DNA of 64,000 nucleotides, from NCBI RefSeq assembly GCF_004916975.1, contig NZ_STGQ01000001.1:3465674-3529673 (forward strand), in the 5' to 3' direction. This document shows, in pieces, positions 1 to 7,812 of this stretch; position 1 is the stretch's first letter; each line of letters opens with the position of its first letter. Source of the stretch: Paenibacillus dokdonensis. Its GTDB lineage: Bacteria > Bacillota > Bacilli > Paenibacillales > Paenibacillaceae. Below the pieces are notes generated by a model. It saw only the letters and a program-made list of their open reading frames with translations. It searched no databases and was not told the origin of the DNA. Position numbers and translations under genes: made by a program.

Positions 1-1275
1 CGCATTACGTGTATCCAAAATCGGTACGCCCATGGCTGCGATCTCGCCGTAATCCAGTCCACTGTGGTTTGTGGTCAGAACAATGCAATCATAGGTCTTG
101 AACTTCGCCAGATCATAGGCTACGCTGTGAACGGTCTCCCCATGCTTGTCACGGAAGCTGACAGCATGCGGATCATAGTATTCTACATTGGCTCCGTTCT
201 CTTTGTACAGTTCATATACCTCTAGTGCCGGAGACTCGCGCAAATCGCTGATGTCTGGTTTATATGCCATACCCAGCACCAGAATGGATGATTTTTTGAT
301 GGACTTGGCATATTCATTCAAAATGGTGGATGTTTTGTTAATCACATAATACGGCATATTGTCATTGGTGGACTGCGCCAGCTCAATAAATTTACTGTAG
401 AACCGGAAGCCCTTGGCTTTCCAGGAAAGATACATCGGATCCAGCGGGATGCAATGTCCGCCGATTCCCGGACCTGGGTAGAACGGCATGAAGCCAAACG
501 GCTTCGTCGCAGCCGCATCAATGACTTCCCAGATATCGATGCCCATGCGGTCGCACATCATTGCCATTTCGTTAATGAACGCGATGTTGACACTGCGGAA
601 TGTATTTTCAAGCAATTTGGACATTTCAGCAACCTTTGGTGATGTGACCGGTACGACCTTTTCCACATATTTCGAATAGAGCGCGGTACCGAGTGTCAGG
701 CAGGCCTGCGTTGTTCCCCCGATAACTTTAGGGGTATTGAATGTATTGAAGCGTACATTGGAAGGATCGACGCGTTCAGGCGAGAAGCAAAGGAAGAAAT
801 CCTCGCCTACCCGGAAACCAAGCTCCTCGATTTTTTCCTGGATCAATTCCTCAGTGGTTCCTGGATACGTGGTGCTTTCCAGCGTGATGAGAATTCCTTT
901 TTTCATATGCAGCTTAATCTGATCAACCACGCTTGTAATATAGGAAGTGTCCGGATCCTGGTTCTCGCTGAGCGGAGTCGGAACACAGATACTGAGTGCA
1001 TCAATGACAGTAATCATGCTGTAATCCGTTGTTGGTTTGAAGCGGCCGCTGGCCACACATGCCTTGAGCTCTTCCGAAGAGATGTCGGTAATATACGATT
1101 CCCCATGGTAGATTTGTTCGATTTTGGACGGATCCACGTCAATCCCGATGACTGTAAATCCCTGCTTGACCATTTCGACAGCAAGTGGAAGTCCGACATA
1201 GCCCAGACCTACAACACCCAATACAGCTTTCTTATTCTCAATTCCACTCAACAGTTGTTCATATTCCTGATTCAC
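1..1275 (-). CDS. UDP-N-acetylhexosamine 6-dehydrogenase (nucleotide-sugar dehydrogenase), 3' end cut by window edge
   Basis: The NAD-dependent enzyme oxidises C6 of a UDP-hexosamine (UDP-GlcNAc or UDP-ManNAc) to the uronic acid, supplying an acidic precursor for surface polysaccharide. Seen: a Rossmann motif GLGYVG at residues 23-28, and GIGGHCIPLDP with the catalytic Cys at about residue 275. That form is typical of the WbpA/TviB branch rather than of UDP-glucose dehydrogenases, though substrate cannot be fixed from sequence. 425 codons are open to the edge, close to full length for the family. The start is GTG at 1275, with GGAGG about 9 bases upstream. It is the last visible gene of the minus-strand polysaccharide operon, 55 bases after the receiver-domain gene. 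Confidence 0.88.
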   Translation of the reverse strand, partial: MNQEYEQLLSGIENKKAVLGVVGLGYVGLPLAVEMVKQGFTVIGIDVDPSKIEQIYHGESYITDISSEELKACVASGRFKPTTDYSMITVIDALSICVPTPLSENQDPDTSYITSVVDQIKLHMKKGILITLESTTYPGTTEELIQEKIEELGFRVGEDFFLCFSPERVDPSNVRFNTFNTPKVIGGTTQACLTLGTALYSKYVEKVVPVTSPKVAEMSKLLENTFRSVNIAFINEMAMMCDRMGIDIWEVIDAAATKPFGFMPFYPGPGIGGHCIPLDPMYLSWKAKGFRFYSKFIELAQSTNDNMPYYVINKTSTILNEYAKSIKKSSILVLGMAYKPDISDLRESPALEVYELYKENGANVEYYDPHAVSFRDKHGETVHSVAYDLAKFKTYDCIVLTTNHSGLDYGEIAAMGVPILDTRNA

Positions 1276-1330
1276 TAGCTTCAACCTCCATATGATGTAG
1301 TTTGGTTATGCGCTTAAAGCGGATGATTAT

Positions 1331-2137
1331 TTAGTGAAAACACCGGTGTATTCGGGCATCCAGCTCGACCGGAGAAAAAGGTTTGGTTACATAGTCGTCA
1401 ACGCCGTTTTTAAAGCACTGGCTAATGGTTCGCTCCACCCGTTGTTCGGTCAGAACGACAATTTTAGGCGTATTCTCTACCGGCAGCTGCTGGATTTGGT
1501 GAATAAAGGGCAATCCGTCAATGCCGTACAGATTAAGCTCTGTCAGCACCAGATCCGGCTCCCATTTCTCAATCAGTTCCAGAGCCGATGTGCCGTCAAG
1601 CGCCTCGAGGGTTTCAAATCCCTGCATTTTGAGGCGAATGGTCAAGAACTCGCGGATGGTATCGTCATTATCGACTATAAGAATGCGTCCAGGCTCCTGG
1701 ATGGCTTCTTCTTTGGTGAAAATATGAATGTCCGATGATGTGCTGAGCCTGGTTGACTCGGACATCTGCTTTAGTACCCCCGGCGTTGGATCAACTTGTC
1801 CCGGAAAAACGGTCAATGTGATCCGCGGGTCAGCGTCCTCCATGGTTTCCTGTAGATACTGCTTGAGCAGCAGCGCCTGGTAATGGGTCGCATCGAGTGT
1901 GAATCCCGGCAGCAGAATCGCAAGTGTCTGCGTGGAGCTGTCTTTCAGCACTTCAATTTCCAACCCGGATTCATGCTGCAGAAAGTCGCGCACCCGGCTC
2001 TCCAGCTGTGGAGGATTGCCGCTGCAGTACAGAAACATGATTCCGCAAAGCTCCCGTGAGGTCTCCTTAAGACGTTCTCCGAGATTGTGATACACGTCGG
2101 TTTTCTGTTCGCGCTGCAATGTTACGGATTGGGGCAT
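1331..2137 (-). CDS. Degenerate receiver-domain protein with an N-terminal GGDEF-like region
   Basis: The C-terminal 115 residues form a CheY-like receiver: the acidic pocket (VDNDD, about residues 155-159), the Thr of VVLTE and the Lys of TKPF are kept. The phospho-acceptor Asp is replaced by Glu in LVLTELNLYGIDG (about residue 200), so normal phosphorylation is unlikely. The N-terminal 110 residues contain LAILLPG followed by a helix, and ITLTVFP, a pattern that resembles a worn-down GGDEF domain without the GGDEF signature; this part is my inference. The start is ATG at 2137, eight bases after GGTGGG; a TTG at 2143 is the alternative. The gene lies between the glycosyltransferase and the sugar dehydrogenase, which suggests a regulatory or scaffold role in polymer synthesis. 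Confidence 0.75.
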   Translation of the reverse strand: MPQSVTLQREQKTDVYHNLGERLKETSRELCGIMFLYCSGNPPQLESRVRDFLQHESGLEIEVLKDSSTQTLAILLPGFTLDATHYQALLLKQYLQETMEDADPRITLTVFPGQVDPTPGVLKQMSESTRLSTSSDIHIFTKEEAIQEPGRILIVDNDDTIREFLTIRLKMQGFETLEALDGTSALELIEKWEPDLVLTELNLYGIDGLPFIHQIQQLPVENTPKIVVLTEQRVERTISQCFKNGVDDYVTKPFSPVELDARIHRCFH

Positions 2138-2188
2138 TATCAATTCCCACCTTTCAAAGAATTAGTTATGAATAATGAATCACGCCGG

Positions 2189-3577
2189 TTAGGCAGTCTT
2201 GCTTTCTTCCTTCCAGCTTTGTCTTGTCATCGCTCCCCAGGAATTGTTTTTCCGGAGATACTGAATATGGCCTTGTACACGCCATATAACGCCAAGTTGA
2301 TGGTAGCCAGCGAATTTGAGGGCGGAGAAGAGCAGCATTTTCCATAGATCGGAAAGTTTCTTGAACCTGCGGAAAGCAATCTCCTCCAAAATAATGGCAC
2401 CCACACTCAGCAGATAGCCGCTCAGGAAGTTCAGAAGAAAGAAAGTAAGCAGTATGCGCCAATGCGTCATATCCAAAAGCGTATATCCTATCAGAGCCAA
2501 CAGGCCCGTGATTCTAAAATAAGGGTTAAATGTTTCAAACAAAACGTTGTACGGCATCGTGATCATGCCCATGACCTTATACTTTGGATTAAATAGCATC
2601 CCGCGGTTCTCGATCATGTTCTTGAGATTTCCCCGGCCCCAGCGCATCCGCTGGTTGGAGATGATTTTGTAAGAATCAGGAGCCTGGGTCCAGCAAACCG
2701 CCTCGGGACAAAAGGCTACTTTATACGGCAGCTTATGGCTTAGCATATACCGGTGGAGCTTGATAATAATGTTCATGTCCTCACCGGGATAACCGCCCCG
2801 GTAACCGCCGACGGCAATGACATAGTCCTTGCGGAACAGCCCGAAGGCTCCAGAGACGATAACAAGACCATTTATATGACTCCAGCCAATCCGTCCGCCT
2901 AGAAATGCTTTTAAGTATTCGATAGACTGAAACATCGGCCATATTTTCCGCGGCAGCGAAACTTTTTTTACCGCACCATTCTCGATCAGGCAGCCGTTCG
3001 CTATGCGGACATCGCCGCCGATGGCCACCATCTCCTCCGGATTTTCCATATACATGCGGGCCATTCGGATCAGTGCATCCTTCTCCAGAAGCGAATCCGC
3101 ATCAATGGAAGATATCAACGGATAATGTGAAAAGTTGATGCCGGCATTCAGCGAATCCGCCTTGCCTCCATTTACTTTATCTATAATAAACAGCTGTGGA
3201 TAATCGGGATTGTGATAAATGCCTCTCATGTCATTCGTCTCGATGGTCCCCCTGATTTCCGGATTGGACATCTTCTCAAGCTTGAATTCCGAGATTAGAA
3301 CTGACAGCGTCTCGTCGCTTGAGCCGTCATTGATCACGATAACCTCGTAATTCGGATAATTCAGTGTCATCAGGCAGTACACATTCTCGATAATCGTCAG
3401 CTCTTCATTATAGGCCGGAACCAGCAGTGATACCGATGGCACCAGCTCGGAGCCAGAAAGCGTATTATAGCTGGAATACTTGGATCTTCTGAAAATCGTT
3501 GAGATGTTACGGTATGACAATCCCATAATCGCAAAATACAGAATATTAACGATCATGACATAATAAATCGCAACCAT
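2189..3577 (-). CDS. Processive family-2 glycosyltransferase, membrane-embedded (polysaccharide synthase)
   Basis: Probable synthase that polymerises a nucleotide sugar and exports the chain, as PgaC/IcaA and hyaluronan synthases do. Seen: an N-terminal hydrophobic segment (residues 1-20), INDGSSDE (Asp at about 84), DAD (159-161), GED (265-267) and the processivity motif QRMRW (309-313), then three or more C-terminal membrane segments. Length 462 fits the family. The ATG at 3577 has no ribosome site. In frame, a CTG at 3607 lies six bases after AGGAGGGG and would add ten residues and overlap the stop of the HEAT gene, so translational coupling is possible. The neighbouring dehydrogenase suggests an acidic amino-sugar polymer, but the substrate is not readable from sequence. 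Confidence 0.88.
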   Translation of the reverse strand: MVAIYYVMIVNILYFAIMGLSYRNISTIFRRSKYSSYNTLSGSELVPSVSLLVPAYNEELTIIENVYCLMTLNYPNYEVIVINDGSSDETLSVLISEFKLEKMSNPEIRGTIETNDMRGIYHNPDYPQLFIIDKVNGGKADSLNAGINFSHYPLISSIDADSLLEKDALIRMARMYMENPEEMVAIGGDVRIANGCLIENGAVKKVSLPRKIWPMFQSIEYLKAFLGGRIGWSHINGLVIVSGAFGLFRKDYVIAVGGYRGGYPGEDMNIIIKLHRYMLSHKLPYKVAFCPEAVCWTQAPDSYKIISNQRMRWGRGNLKNMIENRGMLFNPKYKVMGMITMPYNVLFETFNPYFRITGLLALIGYTLLDMTHWRILLTFFLLNFLSGYLLSVGAIILEEIAFRRFKKLSDLWKMLLFSALKFAGYHQLGVIWRVQGHIQYLRKNNSWGAMTRQSWKEESKTA

Positions 3578-3599
3578 GCCGTAAACAAGTAATGTTTCT

Positions 3600-4796
3600 C
3601 TAAGCAGTGTAATCCCCTCCTACTGCAGCTACGCCAGTCACTCGTCTAATCGGCTGTTTCACTCCGAAATAACGGTCGTGAATAAGCCGATTTTTGTTGT
3701 AGGCCACCATTTGTTCAATTGCGCTGTGCTCCTCTACCTTCTCCATTACAAGCTCAATGCGCTGCAATGCGGCCTCGCGCTGGATTCCTGCTCCGCTGAG
3801 CGCGGCCTGGCACAGGGCTTCAAATCCAGCTTCGCCAAGTGCTGCCAAGCTCTCGGCACTGTTATGCCGCACCCTCCAGTTTGCATCCTGAAGTGACTTG
3901 ACCAGAAGCGGTATGCTCCCTGCAGCATGCAGTGGACCTAGCGCTTTGGCAGCTGCAGCCCGAACCTCCCAGTCGCGGTCGCTCATCAGCTGGACAATGG
4001 TCTCATCCTTAAGCGCAGGGTTCGAGCTGAGATACAGCTTGACCGCCTCGGCGCGTACATCCTTCTCTTCGGAGCCAACCAGTCTTCCCAGAACAGGCAT
4101 AACTTCGGGAACAGCCTGTCCCCACATGGCTACCAGCCCAACCTTGACGAGAGCCGGATCCGAATCATCCAGCAGCTTCATCAGAATGCTGCTCGCATCC
4201 AGCCCTGTTTCCAGCATAATATCCGCTGCCAAATGATGGATGGGCTTGCCGTGAGACAGTAAGCTCCTCAGCATTGTAAGGACATCCTCGGCGTTTTCTG
4301 CACTCTTGGCAATGGAACGTGCTATAACAATGGAAAGCGAGGTGTATTTGCCTTTCTGCAGCATCTGCAGCAGCGCTGGCACAGCTTCTTCGGCACGCAT
4401 GCCCCCGAGACGATAAGCCGCCTCAAGTCGGCGTCCAAAGCGGAAGCTGCTCAGTCCTTTCAGATCAGCTTCCACGAATCCCGCGTCTCTGCAGAGCTGG
4501 ATGAGATGTGTACGGTATTCCCCTTTAAACTGCTCAATCCATTCCATGTATTTATCCTGAATTACCTTGCGCTCTAGCGGCTTCAGCTTACCCGGGGGCA
4601 GCCGTAGCGCCCCCTTATCCTCAATATGAGCCTGGATATACATAAAGTAATCATGATGTTTTTGCTCATACATTTCTCTGCGCTTCTGTTCTTTGTTATG
4701 TGAGATTTTCATCTGAAACAGAAGTACAACTCCCAAGCCAATCAATCCGAGGCATACATAGATAAATATATATGCGACCATTAAATGCGAGAACAT
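3600..4796 (-). CDS. HEAT-repeat protein with one N-terminal membrane segment
   Basis: A single hydrophobic segment (about residues 5-28) is followed by a charged region and then tandem helical HEAT-type repeats over about residues 120-340, for example DRDWEVRAAAAKALGPL and DANWRVRHNSAESLAALG. HEAT repeats bind proteins, so a cytoplasmic scaffold for the adjacent synthase is likely (inference). A 420-residue reading from 4862 is possible, but the ATG at 4796 has AAAGGAGG ten bases upstream and puts the membrane helix at the N-terminus, so I prefer 398 residues. The gene is followed within 22 bases by the glycosyltransferase and probably shares its transcript. No catalytic motif was seen. Confidence 0.82.
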   Translation of the reverse strand: MFSHLMVAYIFIYVCLGLIGLGVVLLFQMKISHNKEQKRREMYEQKHHDYFMYIQAHIEDKGALRLPPGKLKPLERKVIQDKYMEWIEQFKGEYRTHLIQLCRDAGFVEADLKGLSSFRFGRRLEAAYRLGGMRAEEAVPALLQMLQKGKYTSLSIVIARSIAKSAENAEDVLTMLRSLLSHGKPIHHLAADIMLETGLDASSILMKLLDDSDPALVKVGLVAMWGQAVPEVMPVLGRLVGSEEKDVRAEAVKLYLSSNPALKDETIVQLMSDRDWEVRAAAAKALGPLHAAGSIPLLVKSLQDANWRVRHNSAESLAALGEAGFEALCQAALSGAGIQREAALQRIELVMEKVEEHSAIEQMVAYNKNRLIHDRYFGVKQPIRRVTGVAAVGGDYTA

Positions 4797-4954
4797 GTTG
4801 CAGTTTCCTCCTTTCAGTCTTTTTGCGATAATCCAATGCCAGTGCTCATTGGACGATTGCAAAATTCTACTTCGAATGAATTCTTCCTATCCTAAATGGC
4901 AAGAAAAGTTTCCGCTAACCGCGGTCTGTATATTTGGAAAGTCTTTTTGTTATT

Positions 4955-7216
4955 TCATTCGATATGGCTGTACAGATCTTTCATCTTGTAATAGCTTTGC
5001 TTCAGCTGCTCGCTGTAATGAACCGTGTCCCACGGCTTCCACGTATAGGGGGGAATATCGTTGACGTCCATTGTATTCGCCGTCCCTCCAGGCCAGCTTA
5101 CCGTGCTTCCATTCTCGACAACCCAAGGGATAAGGCGGATGCCATCCGTTTTGACGCTGCTGAATGCCCGGCCTTCCTTGAGCGGACTGTAATCGATAAC
5201 CTGAAGTGAGCTCGGATCGGAAAAGCCCAGAAGCATCCAAGGAATGCGCATCTCTATCACATTACCGTTGTACTGCCAAGAAGTTAGAGAGTCAAACTGG
5301 GCCTTGCTGCGGTCCGTTGTCCCCCTTTTCAAAGTTCCTACTGTTTTATCGATAAACGGATGTGCGAAGCGCGTATCCGGCGGATTCATCTGTAGGCTGA
5401 TCGCCAGCTTCCACGGATGGAATGGTGTATCCTGCCCTTTTGTCGTCTCCGGCAGCATCCAATAGCCGTCCTTGCCGTACAGCCTTGTATGAAAATCATA
5501 GTCAGCCGCAATCTCTACCTGTGTTTCCTTGTCTTTTCCGATTTCGATCAGCGCTTCAGGCGCTCCTCCTTCCAGCTTTTTGCCTGGAAGCTGTAATGCG
5601 GAAGGCTCATTCCCGCCCGCAATCGTATCAGCACCGATATACAGCTTGGAGGTCTTCGGATCAAAGTTTTTATCCAACTGGATTCCCAGGTAAAGGTACC
5701 CCTCATCATGCGTAATCCTCATATCCTGAATGCCTGGGACTTTTCCTTGCCAGTGTTTGACTTCGTTCTGTGCCAGACCATCCCAATCGTTCAGCTTGCC
5801 ATCGATCGTAATCTGCTTTTCCTTACCCGGAAACATACCAAGAACCCCAAATAACTTCTCGTTGGTCAGCACATTAATCCAATTGGCACGGCGGTCGGCC
5901 GGTATTTCAAACGGCATGGTATTCCAAGTTTTTTTAAACCATTCATCCTGCCACATAAACAAAATGGCTCCCGCATAACCTTCGTCATAAATATCCTGGG
6001 TGAGCGAAGCATCGATTTCTCCCTGCTCCTGCTCGTTATGCCCGCCCTGATCCCTGCCGCCGGCACCAAAGTGGGAAACCCCTACAGAAGATGGCACCCC
6101 ATATTCGGTGACCATGATCGGCATGTCCTTGAACTTGGCCTTCAGCTGCCGCAGATAAACTTTGTAGGTATTGAAGTCACCCTGCTTATCTTTGATCGTC
6201 TGCAGCGTGGAATCCGTCCGGAAAAAATCCGGGTAATAGGGATACACATGATATGCGGCGAAATATCCGCCTTTCCAGCCCGTCGGCTGGACATGTCTGG
6301 CATCCACACTCACCATATCCTCTTCAAACAGCGGTTCTCCCGGATGGCTGAGCACATCGGTGGTGACCCAGTTTGTAAATGTCACGGGATGCTCCCATCC
6401 GTAGTGCTTCTCCTGCTGTGCAGTGTAGTCAAGCAATCCTGCGAGCCAGCTTTCAAAAGGAGAGGCATCCTGGGTACCCGAGAAATATTCACCCTTGTAC
6501 ACCGGAACGTTGCTGTGTTTCTTATTGGTGTTCTTGACCATCTCCGGATCCCATTCGGTCCCTACATGCCAAGCCATCAAATACTTGCCTGCATTTGCTG
6601 TGTATTCTCCGCTGGATGCTCCCTGCTTCTGCGGCACGTCGACATCACCATATACCGCAGCCACTGCCTTCTTTATTTCAGCTTTGAACTGCTTGCTGAT
6701 ATCTTCCGCATAGGCATCCTGACGTTCTATCAACTCTTCCTCCGGGGACCAGATGCCCTGCATGAAATACAAAGGATCGTCGCCTTTATCCTTGTTGTAT
6801 TTCACAAGCGCCGAGTAAAACACGGGCTGATGCACGGTGTAGACACGGATGACGTTTGCCCCCATTTCATCGATCTGCTTGAACCAGCGCAGGTAATCCT
6901 CTTCGGTAGCCGGAAGCTCTCCCGGAAAATGTCCGGGAACCGTAGCACCCAGGTTCACGCCTTTTACAAATATTTCCTTCCAGTTCCCATCCTTGTCATA
7001 TCGCATAAAACGGTCGCTCTGGGTCTTAAATGTGAATTTAGTTCCATCCTGATCTTTGTATGCCGTCACCGACGAGCTGTTCACCGTAAATCCGGCAACA
7101 ACTCCTCCGGCAATGAGAACGACGGCTGCTGTGATCCAGATGAATAGTGTTCTACGTTTGATCATCGCCTGAAAGTTCTCACCTCTATTTTGCTTGGCCT
7201 CTCCTTGGCCAGGCAT
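4955..7216 (-). CDS. Membrane-anchored clan GH-A-like glycoside hydrolase with a CBM9/DOMON-like C-terminal domain
   Basis: One membrane helix (about residues 23-45) anchors a large extracytoplasmic part. Residues 75-460 read as a TIM-barrel sugar hydrolase: FVKGVNLGATVPG at the start, GTEWDP (Glu about 221, candidate acid/base) and VTEYGVPSS (Glu about 371, candidate nucleophile). From about 485, ITIDGKLNDWDGL opens a beta-sandwich like family 9 carbohydrate-binding and DOMON-type modules. It may trim, bind or release the polymer made by the genes downstream. The first ATG at 7216 has no clear ribosome site; an ATG 17 codons in, with AGAGGTGAG upstream but rather distant, is the alternative. 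158 bases separate it from the HEAT gene. Confidence 0.8.
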   Translation of the reverse strand: MPGQGEAKQNRGENFQAMIKRRTLFIWITAAVVLIAGGVVAGFTVNSSSVTAYKDQDGTKFTFKTQSDRFMRYDKDGNWKEIFVKGVNLGATVPGHFPGELPATEEDYLRWFKQIDEMGANVIRVYTVHQPVFYSALVKYNKDKGDDPLYFMQGIWSPEEELIERQDAYAEDISKQFKAEIKKAVAAVYGDVDVPQKQGASSGEYTANAGKYLMAWHVGTEWDPEMVKNTNKKHSNVPVYKGEYFSGTQDASPFESWLAGLLDYTAQQEKHYGWEHPVTFTNWVTTDVLSHPGEPLFEEDMVSVDARHVQPTGWKGGYFAAYHVYPYYPDFFRTDSTLQTIKDKQGDFNTYKVYLRQLKAKFKDMPIMVTEYGVPSSVGVSHFGAGGRDQGGHNEQEQGEIDASLTQDIYDEGYAGAILFMWQDEWFKKTWNTMPFEIPADRRANWINVLTNEKLFGVLGMFPGKEKQITIDGKLNDWDGLAQNEVKHWQGKVPGIQDMRITHDEGYLYLGIQLDKNFDPKTSKLYIGADTIAGGNEPSALQLPGKKLEGGAPEALIEIGKDKETQVEIAADYDFHTRLYGKDGYWMLPETTKGQDTPFHPWKLAISLQMNPPDTRFAHPFIDKTVGTLKRGTTDRSKAQFDSLTSWQYNGNVIEMRIPWMLLGFSDPSSLQVIDYSPLKEGRAFSSVKTDGIRLIPWVVENGSTVSWPGGTANTMDVNDIPPYTWKPWDTVHYSEQLKQSYYKMKDLYSHIE

Positions 7217-7458
7217 TCTCGTTTTTTGTCATAACTTAATTTTTAACGAAGATTAGCAATCTGTAAACTAGGCTGCTGGAAGGATTTTTCAGAACCTGGC
7301 GACCTATCCCGCTGATGTTAAGAAACAAAAAAACGGCAGTGGCCAAACTTCAGCACTGACGTCTGCATGGATAGTTAAGCAGCGGTATCTTCCCTTGGCC
7401 GAAGCGACAACTGGTTATGTATACGTCGAAAAATTGCTAAAGTTGTGGTCGTTTTAAC

Positions 7459-7476
7459 ATCTTTATCCATAAAGAT
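7459..7476. promoter_or_regulatory. Perfect 18-bp palindrome, candidate operator
   Basis: ATCTTTAT, CC, ATAAAGAT: two perfect 8-base arms around a 2-base centre. It contains one ATGGATA heptamer on the minus strand and lies about 245 bases upstream of the hydrolase start. A dimeric DNA-binding protein is the usual reader of such a site; which one is not known. Confidence 0.5.
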
Positions 7477-7609
7477 TACAAAATTGATACTATAGTCCGA
7501 TAAAGCAGCAGCGAAAAACCGCGTCCCTACAGCGTTTTTCGAAAATCACATTTTTCAAAAAATAAGGAGAGAGTCCCGGACGGGACAAACAGTCCCGGAT
7601 GTGTATCAA

Positions 7610-7626
7610 ATGGATATATATGGATA
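7610..7626 (+). promoter_or_regulatory. Direct repeat of ATGGATA at 10-base spacing
   Basis: ATGGATA starts at 7610 and again at 7620, exactly one helical turn apart, so a protein could contact both on the same DNA face. Two more copies lie at 7367-7373 (plus) and 7464-7470 (minus). Four copies of a 7-mer in under 300 bases is far above chance for unrelated sequence. Confidence 0.5.
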
Positions 7627-7687
7627 AAATTGGCATGACTATCCGGGTACTATTAAAGTAGGCCCCCGTTGGTTTCCGCTCCTTTAT

Positions 7688-7691
7688 AACT
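7688..7691 (+). repeat. Left copy of the probable target-site duplication (AACT)
   Basis: AACT directly outside the left inverted repeat, matched by AACT at 9134-9137. Four bases can match by chance, so it is supportive rather than decisive. Confidence 0.55.
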
Positions 7692-7706
7692 GAGCATTTT
7701 GCATAA
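7692..7706 (+). repeat. Left terminal inverted repeat of the insertion sequence
   Basis: GAGCATTTTGCATAA; matches the right end except for CA versus TG at positions 4-5. Confidence 0.8.
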
Positions 7707-7812
7707 TTCCGTTTTTGTTAGAAAGGCAGCAAAATCTAATTGCATCCGGGGAATTGTAGTGGCTCAATTCTAAAAATGGGCAGACCTGCAGAATTTCAGC
7801 GTTTGCAAATTT

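Larger units (their letters stand above)
7217..7687. other. Long non-coding upstream region of the polysaccharide locus
   Basis: About 470 bases without a credible ORF, between the start of the hydrolase gene and the insertion sequence. It holds an 18-bp palindrome (7459-7476), four copies of ATGGATA on either strand (7367, 7464, 7610, 7620), a stable hairpin at 7512-7541 (arms CGAAAAAC and GCGTTTTTCG with one bulge) and the short repeat GTCCCG/CGGGAC near 7572-7600. I take it as a regulatory region for the minus-strand operon. No convincing sigma-A promoter was found in it. Confidence 0.6.

Noticed and set aside
1331..2137. RVRD in the GGDEF-like region as a c-di-GMP I-site
   Set aside because: It lies about 18 residues before the place of the GGDEF signature, not five, so it is not a standard I-site.
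6038..7147. 369-codon plus-strand frame antisense to the hydrolase gene
   Set aside because: Lies fully inside a convincing minus-strand gene, has no ribosome site and no recognisable protein features; a shadow of high-GC third positions.
7327..7360. Possible terminator on the minus strand (CAGTG/CACTG stem plus seven T)
   Set aside because: Only five paired bases with a 12-base loop; too weak to call, though the T-run is real.
7217..7687. c-di-GMP or c-di-AMP riboswitch upstream of the polysaccharide operon
   Set aside because: Read on both strands; the conserved cores of the known classes were not found.
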